From Candidatus Thiodictyon syntrophicum (GTDB lineage: Bacteria; Pseudomonadota; Gammaproteobacteria; Chromatiales; Chromatiaceae), in contig NZ_CP020370.1 in NCBI RefSeq assembly GCF_002813775.1, forward strand, positions 4,613,501-4,677,500: a stretch of DNA of 64,000 nt, read 5' to 3'. Positions 39,421 through 47,857 of this stretch are shown here, one piece after another (positions within the stretch are counted from its first letter, which is position 1; every line of letters starts with the position of its first letter). The position numbers and the translations under genes are program-made. The notes under the pieces were generated by a model, which did not search any database, had not been told where the DNA came from, and saw only the letters and a program-made list of their open reading frames with translations.

Positions 39421-40653
39421 TCAGGCCCCCGCCCGCGACTCGCGCCGGAACATCTCCTTGATCCCGCGCACCGCCTGGCGGGTGCGGTGCTCGTTCTCGA
39501 TCAGGCCGAAGCGTACATACTCGTCACCATAGTCGCCGAAACCGATCCCCGGGGCCACCGCGACCTTGGCCTCGACGATCAGACGCTTGCAGAACTCCAG
39601 CGAGAGGGAGGCCCCGTCCTGAAGGTGCGGGCGGAGCTGCTCCTGGATAAAGCCGGGGATGCGCGCCCATACGAACATGGTCGCCCGCGGCAGCGCGACC
39701 TCCCACCCGGCCTCGTTCAGGCCCTTGCACAGGACATCCCGACGGCCCTGGTAGGTCGCGGCGATCTCGCGCACGCACTGCTGGGGGCCTTCCAGCGCGG
39801 TGATCGCCGCCACCTGGATAGGGGTGAAGGTACCGTAGTCGAGATAGGACTTGATGCGCGCCAGGGCCCCGACCAGGGTCTTGTTACCACACATGAAACC
39901 GACCCGCCACCCGGGCATGTTGTAGCTCTTCGACAGGGTGAAGAACTCCACCGAGATATCCTTGGCCCCAGGGACCTGGAGGATCGACGGGGCCTGGTAG
40001 CCGTCGAAGACGATGTCGGCATAGGCCAGATCGTGCACCACCCAGATGCCGTGCTCACCGGCGATGTCGATCACCCGCTGGAAGAAGTCCAGTTCCACGC
40101 ACTGGGTGGTCGGGTTACCGGGGAAATTCAGCACCAGCATCTTCGGCTTGGGCCAGGACTCCAGGATGGCGCGCTGCAATTCCTCGAAAAAATCGGTGTC
40201 CGGGGTCAGGCGGACATGGCGCACGTCGGCCCCGGCGATGATGAACCCATAGGGATGGATCGGGTAGGCCGGGTTGGGCACCAGCACGGTGTCTCCGGCC
40301 CCCATGGTCGCGAGCGCCAGGTGCGCCAGGCCCTCCTTGGAGCCGATGGTGACGATCGCCTCGGCGTCCGGGTCCAGGTGCACGTCGTAGCGGTCCCGGT
40401 ACCAGTTGCAGATGGCCCGGCGCAGGCGCGGGATGCCGCGCGAGACCGAGTAACGGTGGGTGTCCTTGCGCCCCGCCGCCTCGATCAGCTTCTCCACGAT
40501 GTGCGGTGGCGTTGGCTGGTCCGGATTGCCCATCCCGAAATCGATCACGTCCTCCCCGCGGGCCCGGGCCTCGGCCTTCAACTCGTTGACGATGTTGAAG
40601 ACATAGGGCGGCAAGCGCTTGATGCGGCGAAAATCCGAATCAGGAATGACCAC
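39421..40653 (-). CDS. alaC: PLP-dependent aminotransferase (AlaC-type)
   Basis: A 410-residue fold type I aminotransferase, most like alanine/valine-pyruvate transaminases found beside hom in many proteobacteria. Key features are the N-terminal [34 protein letters not shown], the substrate loop [18 protein letters not shown], the aspartate and tyrosine of [12 protein letters not shown], and the PLP lysine in [15 protein letters not shown]. The length is typical. The exact substrate is not certain from sequence. Confidence 0.9.
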   Translation of the reverse strand: MVIPDSDFRRIKRLPPYVFNIVNELKAEARARGEDVIDFGMGNPDQPTPPHIVEKLIEAAGRKDTHRYSVSRGIPRLRRAICNWYRDRYDVHLDPDAEAIVTIGSKEGLAHLALATMGAGDTVLVPNPAYPIHPYGFIIAGADVRHVRLTPDTDFFEELQRAILESWPKPKMLVLNFPGNPTTQCVELDFFQRVIDIAGEHGIWVVHDLAYADIVFDGYQAPSILQVPGAKDISVEFFTLSKSYNMPGWRVGFMCGNKTLVGALARIKSYLDYGTFTPIQVAAITALEGPQQCVREIAATYQGRRDVLCKGLNEAGWEVALPRATMFVWARIPGFIQEQLRPHLQDGASLSLEFCKRLIVEAKVAVAPGIGFGDYGDEYVRFGLIENEHRTRQAVRGIKEMFRRESRAGA

Positions 40654-40883
40654 GGCGACCTCGGGCTGGCGGCAAAGCCCGGAAGTTTACCGTTGCGCCC
40701 CGGGGATTGAAACCGCGGTCGGCGACAACGGCCTGCCGCGGCGCACCGCCACGCCGGGCGCCCCGGGTTTTTCCGGCAGTGACCTTGTGATTCCCGGGCT
40801 TGCGTTGCATATTGCCAGTCCGCGCGGCCCCCAGCGGACGACCCGATCGCGCCGGCCCATTCAGCATCAAGCCCGAGTTTTTT

Positions 40884-43187
40884 ATGACCCAACATCTGTC
40901 CGCCGCCGAACAGGCCCTCCGCGACGCAGCCCTTGAGTATCATCGCAGCCCCAGTCGCGGCAAGATCTCAGTCACGCCCACCAAGCCGCTGTCGAACCAG
41001 CACGACCTGGCGCTGGCGTACTCGCCCGGCGTGGCCTACCCCTGCCTTGCCATCCAGGCCGATCCGGGGCTTGCGGCGGAATACACCTCACGCGGAAATC
41101 TGGTAGGCGTAGTGACCAACGGCACGGCCGTGCTGGGTTTGGGCGACATAGGCCCGCTGGCGGGCAAGCCCGTGATGGAGGGCAAGGGGTGCCTGTTCAA
41201 GAAATTCGCGGGGATCGATGTCTTCGATATCGAGCTGGCCGAGCACGACCCGGACAAACTGATCGATATCATTGCCGCGCTCGAGCCGACGTTGGGCGGC
41301 GTCAACCTGGAGGACATCAAGGCCCCGGAGTGCTTCTATATCGAGCGCGAGCTGAGCCGGCGCATGAACATCCCGGTGTTCCATGACGATCAGCACGGCA
41401 CCGCCATCATCTCCAGCGCGGCCCTGCTCAACGGCCTGGAACTGGTCGGCAAGGCCATCGGCAGCGTGAAACTGGCGGTCTCGGGTGCCGGCGCGGCGGC
41501 CATCGCCTGTGTGGATGTCATGGTCGGCCTGGGCGTGCGGCCCGAGAACGTCTTCATGGCCGATTCCAAGGGCGTGATCTACGAGGGCCGCCCCGGCGGC
41601 TTCGACGAATCCAAGGCCCGCTATGCGCAGGCGACGCCGGCGCGCACCCTGGCCGATGTCGTCCGGGACGCCGACGTCTTCCTGGGCTGCTCCGCCGCCG
41701 GGGTACTGACGGTCGATATGGTCAAGACCATGGCCGCGCGGCCCATCATCCTGGCCCTGGCCAACCCCGAGCCCGAGATCCGCCCGGAACTGGCCAAGGC
41801 CGCGCGCCCCGACTGCATCATCGCGACCGGCCGCTCGGACTACCCGAATCAGGTCAACAACGTCCTGTGCTTCCCCTATATCTTCCGCGGCGCACTCGAC
41901 TGCGGCGCCACCAAGATCACGCCCGAGATGAAGCTCGCCTGCGTCTATGAGATCGCGGCATTGGCCAAGCGCGAGACCACCGATGTCGTGGCCGCCGCCT
42001 ATGCCGGGGAGGAGCTGAAATTCGGACCCGAGTACCTGATCCCCAAGCCGTTCGACACCCGCCTGATCCTGACCATCGCACCCGCCGTGGCACAGGCCGC
42101 CGCCGACTCGGGGGTGGCCACCCGCCCCATTGCCGACATGCAGGCCTACCGGGACAGCCTGTCGCTCTTTGTCTACCGGACCGGCATCCTCATGCGCCCG
42201 GTCTTCAATGTCGCCAAGGCCCTGCCTGACGCCGGAAAGCGCATCGCCTTTGCCGACGGGGAGGACGAGCGGGCGTTGCGCGCCGCGCAGATGGCGATCG
42301 ACGGACAGGTCGCCCGGCCCATCCTGATCGGACGCCCGGCCGTGATCAACGCCCGCATCGAGAAGGCCGGACTGCGGATGCGCCTCGGGGTCGATGTGGA
42401 AAACGCCAACCCCCATGAAGACCCGCGCTTCCGCCAGTATTGGACCCATTATCACCAGCGCATGAGCCGCAATGGGGCGACGCCCGATGAGGCCAAGGCG
42501 GCGGTGCGTCGCTCCAATACCCGCATCGCCGCGCTCATGGTCACGCTCGGCGACGCCGACGCCATGCTCTGCGGCCTGGTGGGCACCTACGAGGCCCATC
42601 TCGAATGCATCGACAGCATCATCGGTCTGCAACCCGGCGTCAGCAATTACGCGGCCGTCAATGTCCTGATGACTGACCGCGGACCGCTCTTCATCACCGA
42701 CACCTATGTCAATGAAGACCCCGGTGCGCAACAGTTGGCCGAAATCGCCTGGATGGCCGTGCAGGAGGTGCAGCGCTTCGGCCTGCCGCCCAAGGTCGCC
42801 TTTCTGTCGCATTCCAGCTTCGGCGGGTCCAGGCGCGCCTCGGCCAGGAAGATGCGTCTGGCGCGCGACCTGTTCGTCGCCGGCCACCCCGGCATTGAAT
42901 GTGATGGCGAATTGCACGGCGACGCCGCGCTCGACGAGGGCATCCGCAACCGCTACCTGAGCGATTCGACCTTGAGCGGTTCGGCGAACCTGCTGGTCTG
43001 CCCCAACCTGGATGCGGCCAACATCCTCTACAACGTACTCAAGACCACGATCAGCAGCGGTGTGACGGTGGGCCCGATCCTGATGGGTGCCGCCGCCGCG
43101 GCCCATATCCTCACCCCCGCGACCACGCCGCGCCGGATGCTGAACATGACGGCCCTGGCGATGGCGAGCGCGGCGGCGGCGCGTTAG
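40884..43187 (+). CDS. maeB: NADP-dependent malic enzyme with phosphotransacetylase-like domain
   Basis: A 767-residue MaeB. Residues 1-425 form the malic enzyme: [42 protein letters not shown] and the nucleotide motif [13 protein letters not shown]. Residues 430-767 form a phosphate acetyl/butyryl transferase-like regulatory domain ([36 protein letters not shown]). It decarboxylates malate to pyruvate with NADPH production, and the C-terminal domain is thought to sense acetyl-CoA. The start is ATG 40884; an upstream TTG would add 28 unrelated residues. It is divergent from the aminotransferase gene. Confidence 0.96.
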   Translation: MTQHLSAAEQALRDAALEYHRSPSRGKISVTPTKPLSNQHDLALAYSPGVAYPCLAIQADPGLAAEYTSRGNLVGVVTNGTAVLGLGDIGPLAGKPVMEGKGCLFKKFAGIDVFDIELAEHDPDKLIDIIAALEPTLGGVNLEDIKAPECFYIERELSRRMNIPVFHDDQHGTAIISSAALLNGLELVGKAIGSVKLAVSGAGAAAIACVDVMVGLGVRPENVFMADSKGVIYEGRPGGFDESKARYAQATPARTLADVVRDADVFLGCSAAGVLTVDMVKTMAARPIILALANPEPEIRPELAKAARPDCIIATGRSDYPNQVNNVLCFPYIFRGALDCGATKITPEMKLACVYEIAALAKRETTDVVAAAYAGEELKFGPEYLIPKPFDTRLILTIAPAVAQAAADSGVATRPIADMQAYRDSLSLFVYRTGILMRPVFNVAKALPDAGKRIAFADGEDERALRAAQMAIDGQVARPILIGRPAVINARIEKAGLRMRLGVDVENANPHEDPRFRQYWTHYHQRMSRNGATPDEAKAAVRRSNTRIAALMVTLGDADAMLCGLVGTYEAHLECIDSIIGLQPGVSNYAAVNVLMTDRGPLFITDTYVNEDPGAQQLAEIAWMAVQEVQRFGLPPKVAFLSHSSFGGSRRASARKMRLARDLFVAGHPGIECDGELHGDAALDEGIRNRYLSDSTLSGSANLLVCPNLDAANILYNVLKTTISSGVTVGPILMGAAAAAHILTPATTPRRMLNMTALAMASAAAAR

Positions 43188-43218
43188 TACCACCTGACGC
43201 AATTGCCCGGACCATTGG

Positions 43219-43313
43219 CGTAGGGTGCGCCGTGCGCACCTTGAGAGGCTGCGGTTGATCGCCGCGGCCTAGGGTTTCGATTGGCGCGATGGTGCGCACG
43301 GCGCACCCTACGG
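43219..43313. repeat. Palindromic intergenic repeat
   Basis: CGTAGGGTGCGCCGTGCGCA at 43219 pairs with its complement ending at 43313. It lies between the convergent maeB and tcdA genes, where a hairpin could also act in termination. Confidence 0.8.
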
Positions 43314-43357
43314 TCGCGGTGCGGCGCGGCTTTCACGGTTAAGCCGCGGCCGCCGCT

Positions 43358-44134
43358 TCATTCGCGGTCGCTGCGCAGGAGCCGCAGCGCTTCGGCCGCG
43401 AGCGCCATGCCGAAGCTCGCGGTGACCATGACGCAGGAGCCGTAGCCATGGCAGTTCAGGGAGCCGTCGACCATGCAGTCGCCCGCGGCCGGCAGGGTGA
43501 TGGGCTCACGCGAGAAGACGCAAGGCAGGCCGATCCTGCCGCGACCCGGGGCGCCGAGCTTGCGCAGGCGCTGGCGCAGCGCGGCCAACAGCGGGTCGTG
43601 CGTCACCAGCGCCAAGTCATCGACCTCAATGCGCTGCGGCTGCGACTTGCCGCCGGCCGCCCCGGCGCAGACCAATGAATGCCCGCCGCGCCAGGCCCAG
43701 TGCGCCATGGCGAGCTTGGCGTGCCCCTGGTCGCAGGCGTCGATTACGACATCCACCGGCCCCGGCAGCAGCGCCGGCCAGTTCTCCGGGGTAACGAACT
43801 CCTCCACCGCCGTGACCTCACAGTCGGGGTGGATGTCCGCGATCCGCCGCCGCAACGCCTGCACCTTGGCCGCACCCAGGGTGCTGTCGAGCGCCTGCAC
43901 CTGGCGGTTGATATTCGACTCGGCGACCTGGTCCAGGTCGATCAGCACCAGCCCGGCCACGCCCGAGCGCGCCAGGGCCTCCGCCGACCAGGACCCAACC
44001 CCGCCGACCCCCACGACCGCGATGCGGGCCGCGCGCACCCGGGCATAGTGCGCGTCGCCCCAGAGGCGGCGCAGACCGCTGAAACGGCGTTGGGGATCGA
44101 TCAGGCCCTCGGTCGCACCGATCGTTGCGCTCAC
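43358..44134 (-). CDS. tcdA: tRNA threonylcarbamoyladenosine dehydratase
   Basis: A 258-residue E1-like ATP-dependent enzyme (CsdL/YgdL family) that cyclises t6A at tRNA position 37. The ATP-binding motif is VVGVGGVGSWSAEALARSGV. The family signature SNINRQVQA follows LIDLDQVAE. Further typical parts are DVVIDACDQGHAKLAM, GAAGGKSQPQRIEVDDL and SREPI-GSLNCHGYGSCVMVTASFG. Its ATG overlaps the stop of the upstream glycosyltransferase gene. A decayed partial copy lies at about 45290-45690. Confidence 0.95.
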   Translation of the reverse strand: MSATIGATEGLIDPQRRFSGLRRLWGDAHYARVRAARIAVVGVGGVGSWSAEALARSGVAGLVLIDLDQVAESNINRQVQALDSTLGAAKVQALRRRIADIHPDCEVTAVEEFVTPENWPALLPGPVDVVIDACDQGHAKLAMAHWAWRGGHSLVCAGAAGGKSQPQRIEVDDLALVTHDPLLAALRQRLRKLGAPGRGRIGLPCVFSREPITLPAAGDCMVDGSLNCHGYGSCVMVTASFGMALAAEALRLLRSDRE

Positions 44135-45036
44135 CGCGTGCTCATGTCGAGCTGGCCCGCATAGTAGTCTTGCCAGAACTTGTTGATCCCTTGCCTAAAA
44201 CTGCGTGCGGGATGCCCGTCGATCACGTCGTCATCATTCAGCGTATACAGGCGACCCGAGTACCACTGGTGGTAGACGACTGCATCCCGCACGTCGCGAT
44301 AATAACCGACACAACCAAGTCCGTACTGGGTCGGATGGGTGTCCAGGTAGCCGATGCTGTGCGGGTCCTGGAGCAGGGCTTTGCAGCTCAGGGCATGGTA
44401 GGGTTCTTGCTGGCCGATCTCGTAACCCTCATATCCCGGTCGCTCGCCGACGAAGAATGGCGGCTGCAGGCGCGCGCTGCATCTCGTCTTGTTGATCAAC
44501 AGAAAGGATGGGTGCACCATCCGGGGACTGTGGCGGTTGATATGCTGATCCCTCATGCCGATGAGAGTCAGGCGCAGATCGCGCTGGAATTCGTCAAGCA
44601 AGGTCTCCCATCGATTCGATAGCAGGAGGGTATCCTGATCAAGGATCAGGACGTACGGTGATCGGGCCTTGCGGTAGAGCCACTCGAGCACGAACGAATG
44701 CCCGTGCGGGGTCCGGAAACGGTAGAGTCTCAGATACGGTTGCCGAATCGCCAGCAATTCTGAAAACGCCGGCGCAGCGGAGCAGTCATCGGCGACGATG
44801 ATCTCGTAGGTGGTCTGTATCGTGTGCGTCGCAATGCTTTGCAGGCATGCCTTCACGAACTCCGGGGCATTCTTGTGGGCAATTACGATGGTGCAGCAGG
44901 GACTGTTCCTGCGCCGTGTGCTTGTGTATTTCTTCGGCGAAGTCAACCAGAATTCTTGCGTTGCCACCCAGGTCCGCACCCGGCCGGCGACCCGCTGCGC
45001 AATAGTCCTAACCGTATCCCTCTCAAGATGGCTCAT
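44131..45036 (-). CDS. Family 2 glycosyltransferase
   Basis: A 301-residue GT-A fold enzyme: CCTIVIAHKNAPEFVKACLQ, YEIIVADDCSAAPAF, the metal-binding LILDQDTLLLS and WETLLDEFQRDL. The C-terminal part has Y/W-rich HQWYSGRLYTLNDDDVIDG. ATG 45036 was chosen because the longer ORF gives unrelated residues; GGAGATC lies upstream. No signal peptide or membrane segment is evident. It sits between tcdA and its decayed copy, so it may have arrived with a duplication or insertion. The sugar and acceptor are unknown. Confidence 0.85.
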   Translation of the reverse strand: MSHLERDTVRTIAQRVAGRVRTWVATQEFWLTSPKKYTSTRRRNSPCCTIVIAHKNAPEFVKACLQSIATHTIQTTYEIIVADDCSAAPAFSELLAIRQPYLRLYRFRTPHGHSFVLEWLYRKARSPYVLILDQDTLLLSNRWETLLDEFQRDLRLTLIGMRDQHINRHSPRMVHPSFLLINKTRCSARLQPPFFVGERPGYEGYEIGQQEPYHALSCKALLQDPHSIGYLDTHPTQYGLGCVGYYRDVRDAVVYHQWYSGRLYTLNDDDVIDGHPARSFRQGINKFWQDYYAGQLDMSTR

Positions 45037-45289
45037 CCCCGGTGATCTCCTGTCCTCGGTCGTCTGCGGCGGTAGCGGTGCCGCGAACTGCCGGCTATCA
45101 GGTGACCATCGCCCGCCAGCAGCGCAGCCGCCCGAAGCCGATGCGGCGGTGCTGCTGGGGCGGGTCGGTCGTCGGTCATGGTCCTGGTTCCGGATGGCGG
45201 GCGCGCGTGGGGCTATCACATCGCAGGAGGACGGGATACGGACGCGACCGCCAGGTAATGGCATTTGGCGGCAGATTATCAGCAACGGC

Positions 45290-45690
45290 AGGCGCCAACA
45301 ACGGGCAACTCGCAGACGATCTGCGGCACCTGCGTCACCAAGTCCATGCCGAAGCCGGCGGTGTCCATAACGCTGGAGCCGCGGCCGTGGCAGTTCAGCG
45401 TGCCGTCAAGCGCGCCGTCCCCAGCGCCCGGGGGTACGATCGGATCGCGCGAAAACACGCGGCCCACGCCGATCGTGCCGTTGGCGAGCGCCCCGAGGCT
45501 GCGTCGGGCGCTGGCGCGGCACGACCAGCAACGGAGCATGCAGCACCGCCGCCAGCTCGTCGATATCGATGCGCTGGGGCTGCGACCTACCGCCCGCCGC
45601 CCCGGTACCTGATCCGAGTGGTTGATATTGGACTCGACCGCTTGGTCCAGGTCGATCAGCACCAGCCGCTCGAATAATGCCTGGCCGGTA
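45290..45690 (-). pseudogene. Decayed partial copy of tcdA
   Basis: Read on the minus strand, LFERLVLIDLDQAVESNINH and GRVFSRDPIVPPGAGDGALD, then GTLNCHGRGSSVMDTAGFGM match the intact TcdA segments. The ATP-binding N terminus is missing and the central region is out of frame or deleted. DNA between the two matching blocks still resembles tcdA (CGGCGGGCGGTAGGTCGCAG). It is a second tcdA-like gene in advanced decay. Confidence 0.75.
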
Positions 45691-45992
45691 CCGGGTTCCA
45701 TACGTCGGAAATTTCTGACAGGTTTCAGGCCATTATCTGCGCTTGCCAGGGACTTTTTCACTATCGGGGGATGGGCGATGCAGCTATCTTTAGCCGCGAC
45801 AGGACGGACACCGGGTCGGTCACTCATTGCGGCAGGTGAGCGGCCAGTAAGCTTCACTGCTGGTCAGGATAGTGCCGAGGTGCTCGATAGACCTGCCGCG
45901 GGGCGAGGTCTGGCGGCCACCGCGCCCGCCGGCGCGGCCGACCCGCAACGACGGAGTCTTTCTCGACCAACGCGATGTGACAGGAGACATCA

Positions 45993-46561
45993 ATGTCAGA
46001 TATCGACGTGAAATACGCTGCCCTGGGCGGCCCCGGGGGCTGGCTCGGTCCCGCGACCACGCCCGAATTGGTGGCACCGGACGGTGTGGGTCATTACCGG
46101 CACTTGCTGAAATCGACCGCGAGGAGCCCGACTACGCGGCCTTTCCGAAACTTGGACCCGCGGCCCTGCCCCATCTGCAGATGATCGCCGAGGCCACTGA
46201 TCCGCTCAAGGCGGCCAAGGCGGCCTACGCGGCCAGCCTGATCGGCGGCCTCGCGGCGATCGAGCTGCTGCGGGTTGCAGCCCGACACCATGACCCGCAG
46301 GTGCGCATCGCCGTCGCGGATGGACTGAAAAACCTGGCGGCGGCAGCCCCCACTGACCTCGTGATGAATGCGCTCAATGACCCCGACGTGGGGGTACGCA
46401 AACTCGCCTTGAGCACGGCCGACCGACTCAAGCGCGCTGACTTCGCCCAACGGGTGGCCGAGATCGCCAAGGCCGATCCGGCCGAGCATCTGCGCAGCGC
46501 CGCCACCGTGACCGCCAAGCACCTGTCGACGCTCGCGCCGGGCACGCCGACGGGACCCTGA
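45993..46561 (+). pseudogene. LGFP-repeat fragment joined to a HEAT-repeat frame
   Basis: ATG 45993 with CAGGAGACATCA upstream opens MSDIDVKYAALGGPGGWLGP, then PDGVGHYRH, one LGFP-type repeat. That frame ends at 46184. From about 46095 a different frame reads EIDREEPDYAAFPKLGPAAL and continues as HEAT-like helices (AAIELLRVAARHHDPQVRIA, ALNDPDVGVRKLALSTADRL) to 46561, with no start codon of its own nearby. Two gene remnants, or one frameshifted gene, seem to be joined here. Functions are unknown. Confidence 0.55.
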
Positions 46562-46898
46562 CCGGCCGGGCGGGGCCCGGGCGCCGCGATGGCGTTCACC
46601 TCGCCCGCCAAGTCCGGGCGGCCGCCGCGGTATCCTCGATCAGGGGTTTCTTTGCGCCGACAAGCGCCGCTTGATCGCAGCTACCAGCTTCCCAGCCGTA
46701 AGGTCTTCGGTTATGATTGGACCTGGTATTTGTCGGCGCAGTCCCGGTGCGTCGTCGCTCGACTGGGTCAACCCCGCGCCCGGTGGCAGTCCGGGGGCCG
46801 CGCTACAAGCGTTAAGTGGCTCGAAATTTGCAGTGTCCGCGCGCAACCGCGGCCATCAATGTCCCCTGGTACGCACTGGCAGTGGAGCACATCGTTCG

Positions 46899-47567
46899 AT
46901 GAAAAAGATTGATCTCGCGTTGGCCCTCTGCGGCGTTCTGGCAGCATGTAACGCCGGCGCCTTGACCATCGACAGCTTCGACACGACGCAGTCCAACAAG
47001 CGGGTCGCAAACGGGGCAAGCGTTGACATCCCCATCAACACCTCGGGCGCCGGGGTGACCTATATCGGCACCTCCCGTACCCTCTCGAGCCAGGCCGCCA
47101 CCGGCGAGACCTCGTGGACGGACGCTCGCATCGCGACAGCGTCTTATCCGTCTGCGCTTTATGTTGCCAACAATGCATCGCCCGGGACCGTCTATGTCCA
47201 ATGGAACGGGATTTCGGGGTCCGACAGGGATTTCACCGCCGGCAACGCACTTGGCCTCCGCATCAGCCTGCCCGCACTGGTCAATAACGCGTTGACCGTC
47301 ACCTTTCTCGTGAACGGAACCTCCAGCGCATCGCGGACCTTCACCAGCAGCACGTCCGATGACCTCTTCACGTTCGCCTCGTTCACCGACCGGAGCGTTT
47401 TCGCCGACGTCAGCACGCTCAGGATGACCACGACCATGACCCTGGGCACGAGTGATCCGACGGGCTGGGCGGCCATCGGTCTTGTCGAGACCGTTCCTTT
47501 ACCGGGCACCCTAATGCTGGTGGGCATCGGTCTGGCTGGGCTGGCCCGCAGCGTCAAGCGCGCCTGA
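46899..47567 (+). CDS. Exported protein with PEP-CTERM-like sorting tail
   Basis: A 222-residue protein with signal peptide MKKIDLALALCGVLAACNAG and a beta-rich, serine/threonine-rich middle (SGAGVTYIGTSRTLSSQAAT, TVTFLVNGTSSASRTF). The tail is VPLPGTLMLVGIGLAGLARS followed by VKRA, meaning a PLPG motif, membrane helix and basic end. This is the same variant tail as the protein at 30653-31228. It lies upstream of the PrsT-like gene, consistent with an exosortase-dependent sorting system, whose sortase is not in this window. Confidence 0.72.
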   Translation: MKKIDLALALCGVLAACNAGALTIDSFDTTQSNKRVANGASVDIPINTSGAGVTYIGTSRTLSSQAATGETSWTDARIATASYPSALYVANNASPGTVYVQWNGISGSDRDFTAGNALGLRISLPALVNNALTVTFLVNGTSSASRTFTSSTSDDLFTFASFTDRSVFADVSTLRMTTTMTLGTSDPTGWAAIGLVETVPLPGTLMLVGIGLAGLARSVKRA

Positions 47568-47857
47568 CCCCTGCCGTGGGTCGCCCGACCAGCCCTGCTG
47601 ATCCGCATGGCCAACGACGGGACCCCGGAGCGGATCGGCGCCTCGATGGCATGTGCGCCGCACAACGGATGGTGCCGCAACCAATTGGGGGCCCCGTATA
47701 CCACCCCTTCTCACTCGACCCCGGTGCTGACCGCGATTAGTCCTTTAGTTCTGCTGCCACAGGCCCGGGCGCCGCAAGCGGTGGTTCCGCGGGCATTGTC
47801 CAAGCGGCCTGACCCCAGCGTCGGGCACCATCGGGCATGACGCAGGAGATCCCTCCA

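Noticed and set aside
41088-43202. A 704-codon minus-strand frame opposite maeB
   Set aside because: It is an antisense shadow; the plus strand has full malic enzyme and transacetylase motifs.
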